Assembly (NCBI GenBank): GCA_002403175.1
Contig: DHHG01000090.1
Span: 1-13,867 of the forward strand
Origin: Syntrophaceae bacterium UBA4778
GTDB lineage: Bacteria; Desulfobacterota; Syntrophia; Syntrophales; UBA4778
Reading direction: 5' to 3'
DNA length: 13,867 bases
Below, in pieces: positions 1 to 7,663 of this stretch. The stretch's first letter is position 1, and every line of letters begins with the position of its first letter. Under the pieces are notes generated by a model. That model did no database searches and was not told where the DNA came from. It was given only the letters and a program-made list of their open reading frames with translations. The translations under genes were made by a program, and so were the position numbers.

Positions 1-692
1 CAGAGATCGGAAGCATTCAGAAAGGATCGGTTGCAGAAAAGGCAGGTTTCCTGAAAGGGGATAAGGTCATTAAAATAGATGGACATGAAATTTCAGACTG
101 GAATGATATTTCTGATCAGACGACGAATAGCCACGGAAGGGAAATGGTTTTCACGATCGTACGGGGGCCTTCTAATCTGAGTGTCCGCGTAAAACCTCAG
201 CTTATGAAGGGAAACAATATATTTGGGGAAAAGGTCGAATCTTATAAAATTGGAATTTCTCCTTCTGATCACGTTATTTCCAGAAAAGAGAGTCCGACTG
301 ATGCTGTTCAATCAGGACTGAAACAGACCTGGTTTATAACGGAATTGACGGCAGTAAGTCTCGTCAAGATGGTCGAAGGTGTCGTGTCTCCTAAGACATT
401 GGGTGGACCCATCATGATCGCTCAGCTTGCCGGTACACAGGTCAAGAAGGGGGCAGTTTCATTCATTTTTTTAATGGGCTTGTTAAGCGTGAATCTCGCA
501 ATTTTGAATTTACTTCCAATTCCCGTTCTGGATGGTGGACATATTTTTTTCAATCTGATTGAAATGATTATCGGAAGAGAAATAAGTGTAAAATGGCGCG
601 AGATAGCTCAGCAAATAGGCTTTTTTCTATTGATCCTGCTGATGCTTTTTGTTTTTTATAATGATATTTTGAGAATATTTAACGGTGGTTGA
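1..692 (+). CDS. rseP: RseP-family site-2 zinc metalloprotease, C-terminal part (5' truncated)
   Basis: This is the last 229 codons of an inner-membrane intramembrane protease of the RseP/YaeL (S2P, M50) family. Such enzymes cut anti-sigma factors within the membrane and clear remnant signal peptides. The gene enters from the left edge, with complete codons starting at base 3. The visible part opens in a PDZ domain (GSVAEKAGF followed by GDKVIKIDG). It continues through the LGGPI segment and a hydrophobic helix into NLLPIPVLDGGH, whose Asp (bases 531-533) is the expected third zinc ligand. A final transmembrane helix (roughly FFLLILLMLFVFY) precedes the stop. The HExxH motif and the first helices lie outside the window. 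The tsaB start follows the stop by 3 bp, so the two are probably co-transcribed. The family call is very secure; the substrate in this organism is unknown. Confidence 0.95.
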   Translation, partial: EIGSIQKGSVAEKAGFLKGDKVIKIDGHEISDWNDISDQTTNSHGREMVFTIVRGPSNLSVRVKPQLMKGNNIFGEKVESYKIGISPSDHVISRKESPTDAVQSGLKQTWFITELTAVSLVKMVEGVVSPKTLGGPIMIAQLAGTQVKKGAVSFIFLMGLLSVNLAILNLLPIPVLDGGHIFFNLIEMIIGREISVKWREIAQQIGFFLLILLMLFVFYNDILRIFNGG

Positions 693-695
693 TAT

Positions 696-1385
696 ATGTA
701 TATCCTTGCTGTCGATACCTCGACGGAAACGGGAAGTATTGCCCTCCTTTCAGAAGATCGTGTCATATGTGAGCTCAATGTTAATTGCGGATTGAATCAC
801 TCGCAAACTATTCTCTCCGGGATTTCGGATGTTTTAAGATATGCAGGGAAAAATGTATCCGATTGCGAATTTTTTGCAGTGACGACAGGTCCCGGATCTT
901 TTACCGGCTTGAGAATAGGGATCAGCATAGTTAAAGGGCTTGCTCTGGCCGCCTCGAAACCAGTTGTTGGTGTTTCTACACTGGATGCACTTGCTCATAA
1001 TCTATTCGCATCGACCATGCAGATCATTCCTTTTTTGGATGCAAAAAGAGGGCAAGTATATGCCAGTTGCTATGAGCCAGGTCCATATGGACATCCTGAA
1101 AAGATAATTCCTGAAACTGTAGAGGACCCGAGATCGTTTTTAAATAAAATTCAATCGAAGGTCATTTTTGTCGGTAATGGTACATCCAGTTATCGTTCAA
1201 TTATCGATGAAATCCTGGGTGACCGTTGCCTGGTGGCTCCAATGCCATTTCAGAATATAAGGGCATCTGTCGTTGGATTTCTAGCCCTGAAGAAATTCAA
1301 AACGGGCGAGGTATTGGATACATTATCCTTCGCACCGCAGTATATAAGGGCTTCCGGTGCGGAGAGCGCGGATACAATCATTTGA
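696..1385 (+). CDS. tsaB: TsaB, tRNA N6-threonylcarbamoyladenosine (t6A) biosynthesis protein
   Basis: TsaB (YeaZ) is the non-catalytic ASKHA-fold partner of TsaD. In bacteria TsaB, TsaD and TsaE transfer threonylcarbamoyl to A37 of tRNAs that read ANN codons. The 229-residue protein has the usual length. It begins with the family opening MYILAVDTSTETGSIAL and carries TTGPGSFTGLRIGIS near residues 62-76, the strongest TsaB signature. A DAKRGQVYASCY segment lies near residue 113. The TsaD metal-binding HxxxH motif is absent, as expected for TsaB. ATG at 696 is preceded by GGTGG at 684-688 and lies 3 bp after rseP, so it is probably translated from the same message. The protein is cytoplasmic. 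I see no truncation or odd composition. Confidence 0.95.
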   Translation: MYILAVDTSTETGSIALLSEDRVICELNVNCGLNHSQTILSGISDVLRYAGKNVSDCEFFAVTTGPGSFTGLRIGISIVKGLALAASKPVVGVSTLDALAHNLFASTMQIIPFLDAKRGQVYASCYEPGPYGHPEKIIPETVEDPRSFLNKIQSKVIFVGNGTSSYRSIIDEILGDRCLVAPMPFQNIRASVVGFLALKKFKTGEVLDTLSFAPQYIRASGAESADTII

Positions 1386-1410
1386 AAAGGCTTGATTTCT
1401 CTGAGATTCA

Positions 1411-1439
1411 TTGACTTTATTGGGTTTTTAATGTAAATC
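1411..1439 (+). promoter_or_regulatory. Weak sigma-70-like promoter candidate upstream of psd
   Basis: TTGACT at 1411-1416 matches the -35 consensus at five of six positions. The -10 is poor: TAAATC at 1434-1439 matches three of six at 17-bp spacing, and TGTAAA at 1432-1437 matches four of six at 15-bp spacing. It sits at the start of the 184-bp tsaB-psd gap, where a promoter for the phospholipid genes would be expected. It rests on hexamer matching alone. Confidence 0.3.
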
Positions 1440-1530
1440 TTCCGGAAAATAAGCAGTGGTTCGTATGCAATTTCGAGAGAAAAAATCACTTCATGATTGC
1501 TCGACGTATATGGATTGTAAGCTAATAAAA

Positions 1531-1559
1531 AGAGAGGATTTAATCAGGGTCACCTGATT
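1531..1559 (+). promoter_or_regulatory. Distant Shine-Dalgarno followed by a perfect hairpin before psd
   Basis: The purine-rich AGAGAGGA at 1531-1538 is the only good Shine-Dalgarno match before psd, but it ends 31 nt before the ATG at 1570. Between them lies a perfect 7-bp inverted repeat, AATCAGG at 1542-1548 and CCTGATT at 1553-1559, with a 4-nt loop. Folding hides 18 nt and cuts the effective spacing to about 13 nt. The same bases contain the overlapping palindrome GGTCACC (1548-1554), so a DNA operator is an alternative reading. The repeat is seen directly; its role is inferred. Confidence 0.5.
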
Positions 1560-1569
1560 CCTAATAGAT

Positions 1570-2214
1570 ATGACAAAAAGAAGCGAATTGATTGCCCGGG
1601 AAGGATTTAGGTTCATTATTCCTCTCCTGGCCATGACCATCCTTTCATCTGCAATGGGGATGAACATAGTATCAGGTATTTTCTTATTTTTAACGTGTTT
1701 TGTTTTATGGTTTTTCCGAAATCCGGAGCGAACGGGCCCGAATGATGAGAAGTCCGTTATTTCACCAGCCGACGGAAAGGTCATCAAGATAGAGGAATTA
1801 GAAGATACTGGCTTTATTCAGGAAAGGTGCATAAAGATAAGCATTTTCATGAATATCTTTGATGTCCATGTAAATAGAATTCCATTCTCCGGTACAATTG
1901 AAAACATTACGTATAAGAAAGGGGCTTTCATTTCAGCAAACCTGGATAAAGCTTCCGAAAAAAATGAAAGAAATATTGTTTTGTTGAGGACGAGCACGGG
2001 AAGAAAAATCCTTTTTATTCAGATTGCGGGTCTTATAGCTAGACGTATTGTTTGTTGGATCGATAAGGGCATGGATCTTACGCGAGGTGAGAGGTATGGG
2101 CTGATCTGCTTCGGTTCCCGACTTGAATTGTTTATTCCCTCGGATTCTACAGTTGTTGTAAAGGTCGGAGATCGTGTCAGAGCCGGTTCAACCGTAATGG
2201 GATACTTAAAATGA
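1570..2214 (+). CDS. psd: Phosphatidylserine decarboxylase proenzyme, short (archaeal-type) form
   Basis: The enzyme decarboxylates phosphatidylserine to phosphatidylethanolamine at the inner membrane. The 214-residue protein belongs to the short Psd class. It has a hydrophobic N-terminal region (about residues 14-49), then FFRNPER, SPADGKV (65-71) and FDVHVNR (97-103), all family hallmarks. The self-cleavage site is Gly182-Ser183 within CFGSRLELFIP; Ser183 becomes the pyruvoyl group and the chain splits into beta and alpha subunits. The ATG is the only conventional start after an in-frame TGA at 1555-1557 and gives the expected IAREGF opening, but no Shine-Dalgarno lies at normal distance. 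The stop overlaps the pssA start as ATGA, so the two consecutive steps of phosphatidylethanolamine synthesis are translationally coupled. Confidence 0.93.
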   Translation: MTKRSELIAREGFRFIIPLLAMTILSSAMGMNIVSGIFLFLTCFVLWFFRNPERTGPNDEKSVISPADGKVIKIEELEDTGFIQERCIKISIFMNIFDVHVNRIPFSGTIENITYKKGAFISANLDKASEKNERNIVLLRTSTGRKILFIQIAGLIARRIVCWIDKGMDLTRGERYGLICFGSRLELFIPSDSTVVVKVGDRVRAGSTVMGYLK

Positions 2215-2993
2215 AAAACAGAGAGAGATTTCGCTCTAAATTCAGAAAAGATCAAATGAAAAAAGGCGTTTACGTCCTGCCGAATTTATTCACGACGGCA
2301 AGTCTTTTTTCAGGCGTGTATGCGATTATTGCATCAATAAACGAAGATTTTATGAGGGCAGCTCTAGCCATCATTGCTTCTTTGGTCCTCGATGGGCTGG
2401 ACGGACGCATGGCAAGAATGACAAACACGACAAGCAAATTCGGAACAGAATACGATTCTCTTTCCGATCTTGTCGCATTTGGAGTTGCGCCGGCAATACT
2501 TGCGTATATGTGGGCTATGTCGCCTTTTGGAAAATGGGGCTGGATAACCGCATTTTTATTTATTGCGTGCGGAGCGCTACGGCTTGCCCGATTTAATGTG
2601 CAGGTCAGTGTCGTTGATAAACGAATTTTTATAGGACTCCCCATTCCGGCAGCGGCTATTGTAATCGCAGCTTCTATTATTTTGTATCATTTTCTCGGCG
2701 GAGTCGGGCCCTTTCAGAATATAGCGGTACCTTTCGGGGTATTTGCTCTTTCTTTGCTGATGGTAAGCAATATTAAATATTATAGCTTCAAAGACCTGAA
2801 CTATTTTTTAAGAAAACCTTTCATGTCTTTTATATTATGTATCTTTATTCTGGTTATTGTCGTCGCCGAGCCTCAGATTACAATATTCACATTTACATTT
2901 GGCTACGCTCTATCCGGCCCGGCCTGGTTTATTCTTAGGATAGTCAGACATAAGCAAGTGGAAAATGAAGACATAGGCCATTCGGCTCATTAA
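2211..2993 (+). CDS. pssA: CDP-diacylglycerol--serine O-phosphatidyltransferase
   Basis: PssA makes phosphatidylserine from CDP-diacylglycerol and L-serine, the substrate of the Psd encoded just upstream. The 260-residue integral membrane protein is of the CDP-alcohol phosphatidyltransferase type, not the soluble E. coli phospholipase-D type. Its motif D-G-x2-A-R-x8-G-x3-D-x3-D is complete: D64, G65, A68, R69, G78, D82 and D86. Several hydrophobic helices follow, and the tail is polar. ATG at 2211 overlaps the psd stop (ATGA), with GGGA at 2199-2202 at 8-nt spacing. Met16 (ATG at 2256) is an alternative start, since PSS homologues often begin near the KKGVYVLPNLFT stretch. The basic N-terminal extension suits a cytoplasmic N-terminus. 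The psd-pssA pairing supports the specificity for serine. Confidence 0.94.
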   Translation: MKNRERFRSKFRKDQMKKGVYVLPNLFTTASLFSGVYAIIASINEDFMRAALAIIASLVLDGLDGRMARMTNTTSKFGTEYDSLSDLVAFGVAPAILAYMWAMSPFGKWGWITAFLFIACGALRLARFNVQVSVVDKRIFIGLPIPAAAIVIAASIILYHFLGGVGPFQNIAVPFGVFALSLLMVSNIKYYSFKDLNYFLRKPFMSFILCIFILVIVVAEPQITIFTFTFGYALSGPAWFILRIVRHKQVENEDIGHSAH

Positions 2994-3022
2994 GATATTG
3001 TAAGGATATTTTGTAAATTATT

Positions 3023-3051
3023 GCAGACCTCGTACAGTGTTCTGCTTTTTT
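3023..3051 (+). terminator. Weak intrinsic terminator candidate after pssA
   Basis: GCAGA at 3023-3027 can pair with TCTGC at 3041-3045, directly followed by six Ts (3046-3051). The stem is only 5 bp with a 13-nt loop, so any termination is probably partial. Its place 30 bp after the pssA stop fits the end of the psd-pssA unit. Confidence 0.35.
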
Positions 3052-3148
3052 AAAATAGTAATTAGGATGGTTCGGTTATTTATATTCGGCTCAATTAAAT
3101 TCATCCGTGCAGGGTTTTCCTTTGCCGGTAACAATTGGAGTATCAGAG

Positions 3149-4174
3149 ATGAAAAAGTATAATGTTGCTGTTGTCGGGGCTACCGGAGCAGTTGGAAATG
3201 AAATGATAGCAACTCTTGAGGAACGTAACTTTCCCGTGAACGAGGTGACCTTTTTAGCTTCTGCTCGCTCTGAGGGTATTGAGTTACCTTTCAGGGGAGT
3301 AATGCAGCCGGTTAAAGTTTTAAATGAACATTCATTCCGAGGGATCGATATCGGACTCTTTTCAGCGGGAGGAAGCATCAGTGAGAAATTTGCGCCTATT
3401 GCTGCAGCCTCCGGATGCGTGGTTGTTGATAACACGAGCGCATTCAGAATGGATCCAGCCGTCCCGCTTGTAGTGCCGGAAGTGAATCCGGAGAAGGTGG
3501 CTCAGTATACTTCAAAAGGCATTATTGCTAATCCGAATTGCTCAACTATTCAGATGGTAGTTGCTTTAAAACCAATTCACGATACCGCCCATATTAAGCG
3601 AATCGTTGTTTCCACATATCAGGCAGTTTCCGGAACAGGCAAAAAGGCGATGGAGGAATTGGCGAATCAGACGACGGCCATTCTTAATTTCAGAGAGCCT
3701 CAGATAAAGGTTTATCCGCATCAGATAGCTTTCAATTGTCTGCCGCAAATCGATGTCTTTTTAGAAAATGGCTACACAAAAGAAGAAATGAAGATGATTC
3801 AGGAAACAAAAAAGATAATGGGAGATGAATCGATAGCAGTTACAGCTACCACAGTCCGCGTACCGGTATTCCGGGCGCATTCAGAATCCGTCAATATAGA
3901 AACGGAGAGAAAAATAACTGCGACAGAAGTGAAAGACATTCTGTCTCGTGCCCCCGGAGTCGTTGTTGTCGATAACCCCGCCAACCTGCAATATCCCCTT
4001 GCTATCAATGCAGCGGGTAAGGATGAGACATTCGTAGGTAGAATCAGGGAAGATGAATCCATTGCGAACGGAATCAATATGTGGATCGTATCGGACAACC
4101 TGAGGAAAGGCGCTGCTCTCAATGCTGTTCAGATTGCAGAAATTCTCATAAGAGATCATCTGAATAATGCTTAG
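3149..4174 (+). CDS. asd: Aspartate-semialdehyde dehydrogenase
   Basis: Asd reduces L-aspartyl-4-phosphate to aspartate 4-semialdehyde with NADPH, the branch point toward lysine/diaminopimelate, threonine and methionine. The 341-residue product has the usual length. It shows the Rossmann nucleotide motif GATGAVG (10-16), the active-site cysteine C131 in ANPNCSTIQMV, SGTGKKAM (161-168) and the acid/base histidine H244 in RVPVFRAHSE. I chose ATG 3149 because GGAG at 3137-3140 lies 8 nt upstream and MKKYNVAVVGATG is the canonical beginning. The frame stays open to an ATG at 3107, but the extra 14 residues look non-homologous. The 155-bp gap before it has a TATATT hexamer at 3081-3086 without a convincing -35. 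The 3' end overlaps rsmD by 8 nt. Confidence 0.96.
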   Translation: MKKYNVAVVGATGAVGNEMIATLEERNFPVNEVTFLASARSEGIELPFRGVMQPVKVLNEHSFRGIDIGLFSAGGSISEKFAPIAAASGCVVVDNTSAFRMDPAVPLVVPEVNPEKVAQYTSKGIIANPNCSTIQMVVALKPIHDTAHIKRIVVSTYQAVSGTGKKAMEELANQTTAILNFREPQIKVYPHQIAFNCLPQIDVFLENGYTKEEMKMIQETKKIMGDESIAVTATTVRVPVFRAHSESVNIETERKITATEVKDILSRAPGVVVVDNPANLQYPLAINAAGKDETFVGRIREDESIANGINMWIVSDNLRKGAALNAVQIAEILIRDHLNNA

Positions 4175-4733
4175 AATCATTGGTGGGCAAGCCAGAGGGT
4201 GCCGGTTATTACAGTTGCCGCCTCGTAGTGGATCCAGACCGACCACCGATCGAATTAAAGAAGCGTTGTTCAACATTCTTCCATCCATGGACGGAATTCG
4301 ATTCCTCGATTTGTTTGCCGGGACCGGTAATGTAGGCCTCGAGGCTATGAGTCGTGGAGCAGACGAAGTCTGCTTTGTCGAGAACAATCCGGTCATGATC
4401 GGATTGTTGCGGAAAAATATAGAGAAATGTAATTTTAACAAGGGATATGAGGTTCTGCCTTTTTCAGTGGAAAAGGCGATACGGTTGCTTCGAGAGAGGA
4501 ACAGAACATTTGATATTATCTTTTCCGATCCACCTTATGAGGAAGGTTGGGTAGAGAAGGGTCTAAAATTCATTTGGGAAGGAAATATTTTTTCAAATGA
4601 CCCGTTGATCGTGATACAGCACTCTGTTCGGGAACCGCTGGCTGATGATCCGGAAAATTTTCGAGTCGCGGATCAGAGAAAATATGGGGATACATTCATT
4701 TCAATTTTAACAAGATCAGAAATCGGTCACTAG
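4167..4733 (+). CDS. rsmD: 16S rRNA (guanine(966)-N2)-methyltransferase RsmD
   Basis: RsmD methylates N2 of G966 in 16S rRNA near the P site, using S-adenosylmethionine. The 188-residue protein has the family layout: MLRIIGGQARG opening, the conserved RPTTDRIKEALFNIL (24-38), SAM-binding motif I FLDLFAGTGNVGLEA (46-60), an acidic end of beta-2 (FVENN, about 70-74) and the catalytic N-methylase motif DPPY (121-124). ATG at 4167 lies inside the end of asd in another frame, an 8-nt overlap, with only a weak AGAGA upstream. Translation therefore probably depends on coupling with asd. The protein is cytoplasmic. The rsmD-coaD order that follows is common in many bacteria and supports the call. Confidence 0.94.
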   Translation: MLRIIGGQARGCRLLQLPPRSGSRPTTDRIKEALFNILPSMDGIRFLDLFAGTGNVGLEAMSRGADEVCFVENNPVMIGLLRKNIEKCNFNKGYEVLPFSVEKAIRLLRERNRTFDIIFSDPPYEEGWVEKGLKFIWEGNIFSNDPLIVIQHSVREPLADDPENFRVADQRKYGDTFISILTRSEIGH

Positions 4734-4774
4734 AAATACGGATTGGACGGATCGATAGAATTAATGAGGTAGAT

Positions 4775-5266
4775 ATGGGCCGCGTTGCCGTTTATCCGGG
4801 ATCATTTGATCCCATTACCAATGGTCATTTAGATCTCATCAGAAGAGGTGTAAATTTTTATGATCAGCTCATTATTCTGGTTGCATATAATCCTGCCAAA
4901 AAAGGACTATTCACCATCGATGAGCGAATAGAAATGATCAAGGCCGTGATTGGCGATGATCCTCGAATCAAAGTAGATAGCTGGACGGGACTTCTGGTTG
5001 ACTACATAAATAAATCGGATGCTCAAGTTATATTAAGGGGACTGAGAGCGGTATCGGATTTTGAATATGAATTCCAGATGGCGCTGATGAACCGGAGGTT
5101 GAATCGTCACGTGGAAACATTCTTCCTGATGACCGGTTATAAATGGTTTTTTACGAGTTCCCAGCTCATCAAGGAAGTTGCCTGCCATGGTGGATCTGTA
5201 AAAGGTTTGGTGCCGGACATTGTATTTCGCAAGCTACAGGAACAATTCAGTAATCTGGTAGATTAA
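4775..5266 (+). CDS. coaD: Phosphopantetheine adenylyltransferase
   Basis: CoaD (PPAT) transfers AMP from ATP to 4'-phosphopantetheine, giving dephospho-CoA, the penultimate and usually rate-limiting step of coenzyme A synthesis. The 163-residue length is typical. The nucleotidyltransferase opening VAVYPGSFDPITNGHLDLI includes the TNGH motif (15-18). KKGLF with ERIEMI, the RGLR loop (88-91) and TSSQLIKEVA (127-136) are the other PPAT blocks. The stretch before the last block reads YKWFF rather than the frequent YSFI, a small variation I would not over-read. GAGGT at 4766-4770 is well placed for the ATG. The gap from rsmD is 41 bp without a terminator, so the same transcript is likely. Confidence 0.96.
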   Translation: MGRVAVYPGSFDPITNGHLDLIRRGVNFYDQLIILVAYNPAKKGLFTIDERIEMIKAVIGDDPRIKVDSWTGLLVDYINKSDAQVILRGLRAVSDFEYEFQMALMNRRLNRHVETFFLMTGYKWFFTSSQLIKEVACHGGSVKGLVPDIVFRKLQEQFSNLVD

Positions 5267-5278
5267 AGGTGATTTTTT

Positions 5279-6472
5279 ATGAAATTGGCCTCACGTACGA
5301 AAAAAATAAAACCATCCCCGACCCTGGCGATTACTGCGAGGGCGAATGCATTACGTAATCAGGGTAGAAAAATTATTGGTTTCGGGGCGGGAGAACCGGA
5401 CTTTGATACACCTGAGAATATAAAAAAAGCAGCTATTGCCGCGATTGAGAGTGGCTTTACAAAATACACCGCGGTGGGAGGAATAGACGAGCTCAAAGAT
5501 GCGATCATTGAGAAACTTAAGAATGAGAACGGATTGCTATATAAACGTTCGCAAATTATTGTTTCTTGTGGAGCCAAGCATTCCTTGTACAATATTGCTC
5601 AAGTTTTGTTTGAAGAGGGGGACGAGGTTATTGTACCAGCCCCTTACTGGGTATCTTATCCGGATATCATTCTTCTGGCCGGGGCTCAACCCGTAATATT
5701 GGATACGGAAGAGGAAGACGGGTTCAAAATACGTCCGGAACTTCTTGATAAGGCAATAAATGAGCGAACGCGCGCCGTCATTATAAACAGTCCTTCGAAT
5801 CCCACGGGGGCCGCTTATACAGAAAAGGAGCTGAAGCGTCTTGCGGAAATCATTATCAAGCATAATCTCGTTGTCATTTCTGATGATATTTACGAAAAGA
5901 TTGTTTACGATGGATTCGACTTTCAAAACATCGCTTCGGTTTGTCCGGAGATCCGGAACCGCACGATCGTTGTGAACGGCGTTTCAAAATCATATTCAAT
6001 GACCGGCTGGCGCATCGGATATGCAGCCGGACCGGAGGATGCAATAGCAGCGGCAACAGAAATGCAGAGCCAGAACACATCGAATCCCTGTTCTATTGCT
6101 CAGAAAGCCGCAGTAGAAGCTTTGAAAGGAGATCAAAAAGTGATCTTCGATATGGTTGAGGAGTTTCGGAGAAGACGTGACTGCATCGTTGCAGGACTGA
6201 ACCGAATACCCGGATTCAGCTGCCTTAAACCGGCAGGTGCCTTTTACGTATTCCCCAATGTCTCTGGTGTTTACGGTAGGTCCGGCATGAATAAGGTAAT
6301 TCTCAATTCTCAGGACCTTTCGGAATACCTTTTGGAAAAGGTCGATGTTGCTGTGGTGCCGGGAAGCGCATTCGGGAACGATAAGCATATCAGATTATCA
6401 TATGCTACAAGCATGAAGAATATTGAGGAAGGCGTATTGCGAATTCAATCTGCTATTTCTGAATTGGTATAG
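5279..6472 (+). CDS. aspC: Class I PLP-dependent aminotransferase, aspartate aminotransferase type
   Basis: This fold-type I pyridoxal-phosphate aminotransferase most resembles subgroup I-gamma aspartate aminotransferases (AspB/AspAT type). These interconvert aspartate plus 2-oxoglutarate with oxaloacetate plus glutamate. The 397 residues carry GAGEPDF (36-42), YTAVGG, NPTG (174-177), SDDIYEKIVYDG (201-212), the PLP-binding Schiff-base Lys237 in SKSYSMTGWRIGY and the substrate-carboxylate Arg372 in RLSYA. ATG at 5279 has AGGTGA at 5267-5272, 6 nt upstream and touching the coaD stop. Aspartate specificity is inferred from family similarity and fits the nearby asd. Some I-gamma members also act on prephenate or other amino acids, so the symbol is less certain than the family. 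Confidence 0.9.
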   Translation: MKLASRTKKIKPSPTLAITARANALRNQGRKIIGFGAGEPDFDTPENIKKAAIAAIESGFTKYTAVGGIDELKDAIIEKLKNENGLLYKRSQIIVSCGAKHSLYNIAQVLFEEGDEVIVPAPYWVSYPDIILLAGAQPVILDTEEEDGFKIRPELLDKAINERTRAVIINSPSNPTGAAYTEKELKRLAEIIIKHNLVVISDDIYEKIVYDGFDFQNIASVCPEIRNRTIVVNGVSKSYSMTGWRIGYAAGPEDAIAAATEMQSQNTSNPCSIAQKAAVEALKGDQKVIFDMVEEFRRRRDCIVAGLNRIPGFSCLKPAGAFYVFPNVSGVYGRSGMNKVILNSQDLSEYLLEKVDVAVVPGSAFGNDKHIRLSYATSMKNIEEGVLRIQSAISELV

Positions 6473-6518
6473 ATCGTACTTTAACCTTTGCTTGTAAAAG
6501 ATTCGATTTCAAAGTCGG

Positions 6519-7607
6519 ATGAGAGAATCCTTCCAATCTCTGAAAATGGAAAATTCCCCCAAAAGAAGGAAAACAAAAACAATTCGGATCGGATCCGTCC
6601 AGGTCGGCGGCGATCATCCAATCGCTGTACAATCCATGGCGAATACGGACACGAGAGATGTTCGTGCGACCGTTCGACAGATACGTAAGCTGGAGAAAGC
6701 TGGTTGCGAGATTATTCGCGTTGCGGTTCCTGATCAGGAGGCTGCTGAGGCCTTAAGTTCCATAAAACAGCAAATTAAAATTCCACTCATAGCAGATATC
6801 CATTTCAATTATCCTCTGGCTATCTCCGCCATGAAAAATGGCGTTGATGCGATTCGAATCAATCCTGGAAATATTCGCAAAGATAATTTGAAAAAAATCA
6901 TCCGTGTTGCCCGTGAGATGGACATTGCGATCAGAATTGGTATTAATTCGGGATCTTTGGAAAAAAAGATTTTGAAGAAATATGGAGCACCCTCGGCTGA
7001 AGCTCTGTCAGAGAGTGCTCTATCGAATATCGAATTCTTTGAAGGTTTGGGATTTTCCAATATCAAAATTTCTGTGAAATCTTCCGATGTCCCTACCATG
7101 ATTGAATCCTATCGCTGTCTGTCCAGAGCTACGGATTATCCTCTCCATCTGGGGGTAACGGAAGCAGGAAGCGTATTGCAGGCCAGCATTAAATCAGCAA
7201 TGGGGATAGGCATTCTATTATACGAGGGGATCGGAGATACGATCCGAGTTTCCATAACTGGAGATCCTGTCTCAGAAATACCGGTGGCATTCAGTATACT
7301 CAGGGGATTGAATATCAGGAGAATCGGTCCCGAGATCATATCATGTCCTACATGCGGACGATGCCAGATCAATTTGCTTCAACTTGTTCGTAGAGTGGAG
7401 AAAGAGATAGCCGGGTTGAAAGAACCATTTAAAATTGCGCTAATGGGATGTGCCGTCAACGGTCCTGGTGAAGCTGCCGAAGCTGATATCGGAATAGCCG
7501 GAGGGAAGGGAACAGGGCTTCTCTTTAAAAAAGGGAAAGTCGTAAAAAAAATAAAAGAGAACGAATTTATTACATCTTTATTGGAAGAAATAGATCGATT
7601 AAAATAA
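6519..7607 (+). CDS. ispG: 4-hydroxy-3-methylbut-2-en-1-yl diphosphate synthase (IspG/GcpE)
   Basis: IspG converts 2-C-methyl-D-erythritol 2,4-cyclodiphosphate to HMBPP in the MEP isoprenoid pathway, using a [4Fe-4S] cluster. The 362-residue frame has the TIM-barrel half (IAVQSMANTDTRDV, LIADIHFNYPLA, AIRINPGNI, RIGINSGSLEKK, PLHLGVTEAG, LYEGIGDTIRVS). The cluster domain has C276 and C279 in SCPTCGRC and C311 with E318 in MGCAVNGPGEA. It is the short bacterial form without the large plant insert. The start is uncertain. ATG 6519 is the first after an in-frame stop at 6495-6497, while ATG 6546 (MENSPKRRKT) fits the N-terminal length of known IspG better. Neither has a good Shine-Dalgarno. The 46-bp gap from the aminotransferase shows no terminator. 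Confidence 0.95.
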   Translation: MRESFQSLKMENSPKRRKTKTIRIGSVQVGGDHPIAVQSMANTDTRDVRATVRQIRKLEKAGCEIIRVAVPDQEAAEALSSIKQQIKIPLIADIHFNYPLAISAMKNGVDAIRINPGNIRKDNLKKIIRVAREMDIAIRIGINSGSLEKKILKKYGAPSAEALSESALSNIEFFEGLGFSNIKISVKSSDVPTMIESYRCLSRATDYPLHLGVTEAGSVLQASIKSAMGIGILLYEGIGDTIRVSITGDPVSEIPVAFSILRGLNIRRIGPEIISCPTCGRCQINLLQLVRRVEKEIAGLKEPFKIALMGCAVNGPGEAAEADIGIAGGKGTGLLFKKGKVVKKIKENEFITSLLEEIDRLK

Positions 7608-7663
7608 TTCAGATGATTTCAAATAAGTATTTTGACCAGAGTTTATGAGGTAAGGAGAACAGG

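Noticed and set aside
1226..1414. 62-codon ORF overlapping the end of tsaB in another frame
   Set aside because: It lies mostly inside tsaB, has no family resemblance, and is explained as a frame shadow.
3107..3148. 14-codon N-terminal extension of asd
   Set aside because: It places extra residues before the canonical MKKYNVAVVGATG opening, and the good GGAG site serves ATG 3149.
3881..4441. 186-codon minus-strand ORF across the asd-rsmD junction
   Set aside because: It is antisense to two well-identified genes, its sequence matches no recognisable family, and it has no ribosome binding site in context.
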